Shown here: piece by piece, positions 60,060 to 64,000 of the stretch
How positions within the stretch are numbered: position 1 is the stretch's first letter
Layout: the number at the start of each line of letters is the position of its first letter
Assembly (NCBI GenBank): GCA_965214125.1
Contig: CBDCBA010000024.1
Span: forward strand, 434,001-498,000
Length of the DNA: 64,000 nt
Origin: CBDCBA01 sp965214125
GTDB lineage: Bacteria > Planctomycetota > Phycisphaerae > Tepidisphaerales > Tepidisphaeraceae
Reading direction: 5' to 3'
The notes under the pieces: generated by a model
The model's input: only the letters and a program-made list of their open reading frames with translations
The model's database searches: none
What the model was told of the DNA's origin: nothing
Made by a program: the position numbers and the translations under genes

Positions 60060-61826
60060 TCAATCCGCCGGCGCGGTCGCCGGTTGCGACGTGGGCGGGG
60101 TGGGCGGGGTGGGACCGGGCAGGCGAAAGAGGTATGTCGTTGGGCTCGCGAAGGTGGCGCGAGGCCATGGCTCGGGATTCTCAAACGACCACACAAACTC
60201 CAACTCGCCGCCGAGGAGCGTCGCGTACCGCTCCCGCGCCGCGGCGTGGCGTTCAGCGATGGACGGCACCGAACGGATGTCCGGGTCGAGGTAGCGCGCG
60301 TACGACCAGTCGCTTAAGGCAACGTGCGTGAAGCCACGGTCGCGCAGGTCGCTGGCGCTGGTGCGCTTGTCGCGGATGACGTCGATTTTCTCGGCGTAGA
60401 ACGGGTAGGTCGAGTTGCCGAAGCGCGAGTAACTGTCGAAGGCGACCCGTGCGTCCTCGGGCAGCGATTGCCGTGCCCAGCGCCGGAGATCGTCGCGTTG
60501 GTCGCGGTAGAAGTCGCCCAGAATGCCGCGTGTGCGCTGCAACTGCCCCACGAGCGGCACGGCGACGACGAGGGCGGTCACGATCCACAGCACGATCGGC
60601 CGCGGTCGGCGGCGAGTGAACGGCAGCGCCACCAGCGAGCCCAGCGTTGCGGCGCCCATACCGGCAAGCACCGCCAGCAGCGTTTCGCCCACGAGCATGT
60701 AACGCGGATGGAACGTCCGGCTGACGCACGGCATGGCGACGTGGACGGCGAACATCGCGGGCAACAGCCACAGCTCCGGGCGGCGGCGGCGCGACGGCAG
60801 CGCGACGAGCGCGATCAACTCGACGGCCGCCAGCGGCAACAACGCAACGATGGGCCAGCGTGTGGCGATGCGCCACATCAGGCGCGGCGAGTCGTAGACA
60901 AGGCCGTCGGAGTGATTGTCGAAGGCCACGCCCGTCACGAGTTTGGCGGCAAAGCGGAGATCCTCACCCGACGCGACCAGGGCCGGCGCGTTGATGCTGA
61001 GATAGACAACGGCCGCCGCGACGAGCGCGAGCAGGCCCGCCCCAATGCGGCGCAGGAACCGGCGAGCGAACGGCGGGCGCGGCGAATCGGCATCGTCGTT
61101 CAAGTGCCCGACCCGCGGCGGCAGCGCGAGAGCGGCGAGGGCCAGCACAACCGGCGAGGCGACGCCGACCGTCTTTCCGCCGGCGGCCAACCCGGCCGCA
61201 GCGCCCGCGAGCAACAGTCGGCCCCACGTCGGCCGGCGCAGGTAGGCCGCGCCCGCAACCAACGCCACGGCCGTGCCGCCCACGAGCGTGGCGTCCTCCT
61301 TGAAGTAGTGCGCCGCCACGACCAACGGCGGAAGCGTGGCCACCAGCGCGACCGCCGCCGCCGCGCCGGCCAACCCGCGCTGGCGGTAGGCGAGCCAGCC
61401 CAGCGCCCCCACCGCGACCGCCGCCATTAGCGCGCTAAAGCTCCGCCCGCGCACCACGCGCAGCCAGCGCTGCGTCGCCTTCGTAACGGACGTCATATCG
61501 CCGGAAATGTCACCCGTGGCAATGAAGTTGAGCGTCTCGGCCCCGCGCAGCATGAGCTGCGGGTGGTAGAAGTTGTACTCGCCCGTGGTGACCTGGTGGA
61601 CCTTGGTCTTCTCGTCCGGGTGGTAGCTGTCGGTGAAGGTGTTGCAGTAGCGGAAGATCACCAGCGACAGCGCCGCCGCCATCGCGATGCAGAAGGCGGC
61701 GTAGCCGTCGCCGATGCCGCGCGGCAGTGGGCGCAGCGGCTGCGCTGGCGACGGCCGCGAGTCGGAGGCAGCATCAAGGTCCACATCGGCACGGGCAGGC
61801 GAAGCGGGCGTAGGCGACGTGGGCAT
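60060..61826 (-). CDS. Membrane glycosyltransferase of the GT-C type
   Basis: 588 residues from the ATG at 61826. A disordered N-terminus (about 1-40, Pro/Ala/Asp) precedes a helix and the external acidic loop TFTDSYHPDEKTKVHQVTTG, typical of GT-C sugar transferases. About ten further helices follow, and a C-terminal soluble domain contains FGNSTYPFYAEKIDVIRDKR and VALSDWSYARYLDPDIRSVP. The last 70 residues match the end of the truncated protein at 62908-64000 (SYxRY, F/L V W, Y FRL), so the two are paralogues. The C-terminus is Pro/Thr-rich. Confidence 0.8.
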   Translation of the reverse strand: MPTSPTPASPARADVDLDAASDSRPSPAQPLRPLPRGIGDGYAAFCIAMAAALSLVIFRYCNTFTDSYHPDEKTKVHQVTTGEYNFYHPQLMLRGAETLNFIATGDISGDMTSVTKATQRWLRVVRGRSFSALMAAVAVGALGWLAYRQRGLAGAAAAVALVATLPPLVVAAHYFKEDATLVGGTAVALVAGAAYLRRPTWGRLLLAGAAAGLAAGGKTVGVASPVVLALAALALPPRVGHLNDDADSPRPPFARRFLRRIGAGLLALVAAAVVYLSINAPALVASGEDLRFAAKLVTGVAFDNHSDGLVYDSPRLMWRIATRWPIVALLPLAAVELIALVALPSRRRRPELWLLPAMFAVHVAMPCVSRTFHPRYMLVGETLLAVLAGMGAATLGSLVALPFTRRRPRPIVLWIVTALVVAVPLVGQLQRTRGILGDFYRDQRDDLRRWARQSLPEDARVAFDSYSRFGNSTYPFYAEKIDVIRDKRTSASDLRDRGFTHVALSDWSYARYLDPDIRSVPSIAERHAAARERYATLLGGELEFVWSFENPEPWPRATFASPTTYLFRLPGPTPPTPPTSQPATAPAD

Positions 61827-61956
61827 GGTGGGCGAGCGCGAAGCGGGCGGCGGCGGGCCCGATCCTTGGCGCCTCCGCCGGCCGAGTCTGCGGCGCCCGC
61901 CGTCGCTCCGGGGTGGGTGGTGGTGGGGGGGGGGCGGACGGCACGAAGAGTGGCGC

Positions 61957-62220
61957 ATGAGCGCCGACCTGACGAGCCCGCGGCTGATGTGGATCAAGGC
62001 GGGTCTGTTCGCCTTCCTCGGCGGACTGGCAGCCCTGCTGCTGATCGTCGAGTCGCCGTCGCTGCGAACCGGTGTGCTGCTGGCCACCTGCGTATGGGCG
62101 TGTTGCCGGGCGTACTACTTCGCCTTTTACGTCGTGCAGCACTACGCCGACCCCGGCTACCGCTACGCGGGCCTGGTCGACTTCGCGAGATACGCCTGGC
62201 GACGCCGGTCGCAAAAGTGA
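61957..62220 (+). CDS. Hypothetical membrane protein (87 aa)
   Basis: ATG at 61957. Two helices (about 12-32, IKAGLFAFLGGLAALLLIVE, and about 38-58, TGVLLATCVWACCRAYYFAF) and an aromatic/basic tail (YADPGYRYAGLVDFARYAWR). Divergent from the membrane glycosyltransferase gene with 130 bp between starts, and 34 bp before the SRPBCC gene. It may be an accessory to membrane lipid or sugar transfer, but this is only positional. Confidence 0.65.
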   Translation: MSADLTSPRLMWIKAGLFAFLGGLAALLLIVESPSLRTGVLLATCVWACCRAYYFAFYVVQHYADPGYRYAGLVDFARYAWRRRSQK

Positions 62221-62254
62221 AAGTGGCACGCGTCCGCGGCGGTACCGTGGGGGC

Positions 62255-62737
62255 GTGCCGGCGCATCCGACGATTCGCGTCAGTCAAGACGTCCCCGCCC
62301 CGCCGGAGTCGGTCTTCGATCTGATCCACGATTACGAGCGCCGCCTGGAGTGGGATCCGTTCTTGCGCGAGGCCCGGCTGCTGGATGCCGACGCAGCCGG
62401 TGTCGGCGCGGTCGCCCGGTGCGTCGCCCGCTGGCGTAGCGGCGGGCTGGGAATGGACGTCCGCTACCTCAGCTTCGACCGCCCGCGCGTGGCCGCCATC
62501 GACATGATCCGCGGCCCGTGGCCGTTGCGCTCATTCGTCGCTTCACTGCGGCAAGACCCGCTCGATGACGGCGCCGCCACGCGCGTGACATATGCCTTCC
62601 ACTTCACGAGCGCCCTGCCGTGGCTGACCCGGCCGGCGTTCAGGCGATTCTTTGCGTACGAAACGCGGGCGCGACTCCAAGCGCTGCGAGAACATTTCGT
62701 TGGCGGCGCCGGCGCGGGCACGCCGGGCGCGAGTTAG
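62255..62737 (+). CDS. SRPBCC (START-like) family protein
   Basis: 160 residues from a GTG at 62255 (VPAHPTIRVSQDVPAPPESV). The Bet v1/polyketide-cyclase fold is visible: FDLIHDYERRLEWDPFLREA near the N-terminus, a central strand region, and a long C-terminal helix (PAFRRFFAYETRARLQALRE). Such proteins bind lipids or aromatics, or act as coenzyme Q carriers. Function unknown. The upstream frame continuing into the membrane gene is not used. Confidence 0.78.
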   Translation: MPAHPTIRVSQDVPAPPESVFDLIHDYERRLEWDPFLREARLLDADAAGVGAVARCVARWRSGGLGMDVRYLSFDRPRVAAIDMIRGPWPLRSFVASLRQDPLDDGAATRVTYAFHFTSALPWLTRPAFRRFFAYETRARLQALREHFVGGAGAGTPGAS

Positions 62738-62763
62738 CGCATCTTGCATCATGGTTTGCCGTT

Positions 62764-62876
62764 GTTAGCCGCCCCGCCTTGCGGGGCGCTCAGCGCCCAT
62801 CCACGCGCCCCGCAAGGCGGGGCGGCTAACAAGCATGCGCAGTATCCATTGCGTTCTCAGTAACACCGGAGCGGGT
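62764..62876. repeat. Palindrome family C with tail
   Basis: The palindrome (GTTAGCCGCCCCGCCTTGCG ... CGCAAGGCGGGGCGGCTAAC, 62764-62830) plus a tail ending near 62876 (CATTGCGTTCTCAGTAACAC). The whole block is the reverse complement of 20991-21101, with roughly four differences in the tail. Confidence 0.93.
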
Positions 62877-62907
62877 TCGGGTACGGGCAACCGCGATGTA
62901 AGCGGCT

Positions 62908-64000
62908 CTAGCCATCCGGTCGCGTCGTGGCGCCGTGCAGGCGGTAGATGCGCAGGCTCGGGCTCGCGTAGCCGTACCGCTGCGGGACGGGAACGGGGTT
63001 GTCGTAACGCCAGACGAGTTCGTGGTCGGCGGCCAGGTCGGCGAGGATTTGCCGCTCGCGCCGGACCTGCTCGAGGTGGCGCGGGTCGGGGTCGATGCCG
63101 GGCGTGAAGTAGCGGCCGTAGCTCATGTCGGCGATGGCCGCGAACTCGATGCCCTCGGCGGCGAAGTCGGCGACGGAGCCACGCTCGGGCCAGATGATGC
63201 GCTCGATGTTCGTCAGGCCCGGCGTGAAGGCGTAATCCTGCATCACCACGCGCGTGCCGGACGGCACGTTCTCCTGGAACCACGCGCGCAGCGCGATGCG
63301 GCTGTCGTTGCCGAGTTGACCGTTGAACCGCAAGTCGTGGCGAAGCTGCGACGCCAGCGGCGCGGCCAGCAGCAGCGCCGCCAACGCGACGCGAACCGCC
63401 GGGCGGCGCGCGACGAGCCCGGCGAGTGTCACCGCGCCGCACGCGCCCATCCAGCCGATCAGCGCCTCGGTCGGCAGGAGGTGGCGCGGGTGGAAGAAGT
63501 CCGAAAACGACAGCATCACCGGGAACAAGATCGCCACGCCTGGCACCAGCCACCGCCACGGCTCGCGACGCCGTTGGCGGGACGCGAGCGTGAAGCCGAC
63601 ATCGACCGCCGCCAGCGCCAGGAGCATCGCGTTGGGCCAACGCAGCAGTTGGCGGGCGATCAGTTCCGGCGGGCGGTAGAGCAAGCCGTCGCTGTGCCCG
63701 GTGCCGCCGACGTAACGGCCGACGTGCCGGATGGCGGCGATGAGTTTGTCGAACGCGAAGAGGATCGGCAGGTTCACCAGCGCGTAGACCGCCGCCGCCA
63801 CGCAGAGCGCGGCAACGCCCGCTGCGATGCGAGGTCGCGATGAACGAGCGGGCTCACTGGCTTCCGCAGGATGCGCAGCGTGATTCATCACCGGCGGCCA
63901 TAACGCCGCCAAGACCACGCTCGCGATTGCCAGCGGCGCGCCGACAAACTTTCCCGTCGCCGCCAGGCCGCCACCGACAGCCATTGCCGCCAGTGCCGCC
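62908..64000 (-). CDS. Membrane glycosyltransferase of the GT-C type, partial (5' end outside window)
   Basis: The frame is open to the window edge, so the N-terminal acidic loop and first helices are missing. What remains has about eight helices (VAALCVAAAVYALVNLPILF, WPNAMLLALAAVDVGFTLAS) and a soluble C-terminal domain (GTRVVMQDYAFTPGLTNIER, FAAIADMSYGRYFTPGIDPD, YASPSLRIYRLHG). The end matches the protein at 60060-61826 in order and motifs but differs in sequence, indicating an older duplication. Both lie on the same strand, separated by the membrane, SRPBCC and repeat block. Confidence 0.78.
   Translation of the reverse strand, partial: AALAAMAVGGGLAATGKFVGAPLAIASVVLAALWPPVMNHAAHPAEASEPARSSRPRIAAGVAALCVAAAVYALVNLPILFAFDKLIAAIRHVGRYVGGTGHSDGLLYRPPELIARQLLRWPNAMLLALAAVDVGFTLASRQRRREPWRWLVPGVAILFPVMLSFSDFFHPRHLLPTEALIGWMGACGAVTLAGLVARRPAVRVALAALLLAAPLASQLRHDLRFNGQLGNDSRIALRAWFQENVPSGTRVVMQDYAFTPGLTNIERIIWPERGSVADFAAEGIEFAAIADMSYGRYFTPGIDPDPRHLEQVRRERQILADLAADHELVWRYDNPVPVPQRYGYASPSLRIYRLHGATTRPDG

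Overview
The window is a gene-dense, very GC-rich bacterial chromosome segment. Together, several features point to a Planctomycetota genome, most likely Phycisphaerae-like: a tricorn-type protease, two PEP-CTERM exported proteins, many lipoproteins, ThyX, an ergothioneine gene pair, a planctomycete-style IS200/RAYT-like protein and a high density of long intergenic palindromes. This placement is inferred from gene content and style. There is no rRNA gene here to confirm it. One tRNA (Arg-CCU) is present, and I see no CRISPR array, prophage or classical insertion sequence.

Layout. 1-9 kb: 3'-truncated tricorn-like protease, a polysaccharide flippase facing a polysaccharide pyruvyl transferase, clpX, a small membrane protein and a TIGR01777 epimerase. 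9-17 kb: xseB-ispA (overlapping GTGA), egtB and egtD for ergothioneine, a scar of two fused gene remnants, an orphan histidine kinase, and sthA with an unusual insert. 17-24 kb: small unknowns, a lipoprotein-methyltransferase pair, phoU overlapping a macro-domain gene, a PEP-CTERM protein and lpdA. 24.4-25.4 kb: a RAYT-like gene bracketed by palindromes, one of them loaded with an 8-bp minisatellite. 25.5-33 kb: ahcY with an ArsR-methyltransferase (SahR-like) gene behind it, an MFS transporter, a UPF0104 protein and cstA. 33-39 kb: a second PEP-CTERM protein, hisH, and an envelope block (OmpA-like, LapA-like, two lipoproteins, DUF2752, acyltransferase). 39-45.5 kb: phosphoesterase, GNAT, PEGA lipoprotein, gmhA-like, pyrH, frr, tsaE, the tRNA and a membrane alpha/beta hydrolase. 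45.6-54 kb: thyX, a degenerate CaCA-like membrane protein, an FkbM methyltransferase, a glycosyltransferase, a 1333-residue AsmA-like protein and clpS. 54-64 kb: DMT transporter, cysteine desulfurase, dodecin, VapD, dxs, and two related membrane glycosyltransferases, the last cut by the window end.

The most unusual theme is the palindromic repeats. At least nine unrelated families of roughly 45-130 bp inverted repeats lie between genes. Some are nested inside each other, one is inserted in frame in cstA, and one overlaps the start of hisH. Several supply or touch stop codons. One family (CCCAGCCGC..GCGACTGGGCG) sits on both sides of the only transposase-like gene, so a REP/RAYT-type domestication system is a reasonable hypothesis.

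Functionally the window mixes housekeeping (UMP kinase, ribosome recycling, Clp proteolysis, isoprenoid and thymidylate synthesis), redox and methyl-cycle enzymes (sthA, lpdA, ahcY, ergothioneine genes) and envelope or polysaccharide biogenesis.
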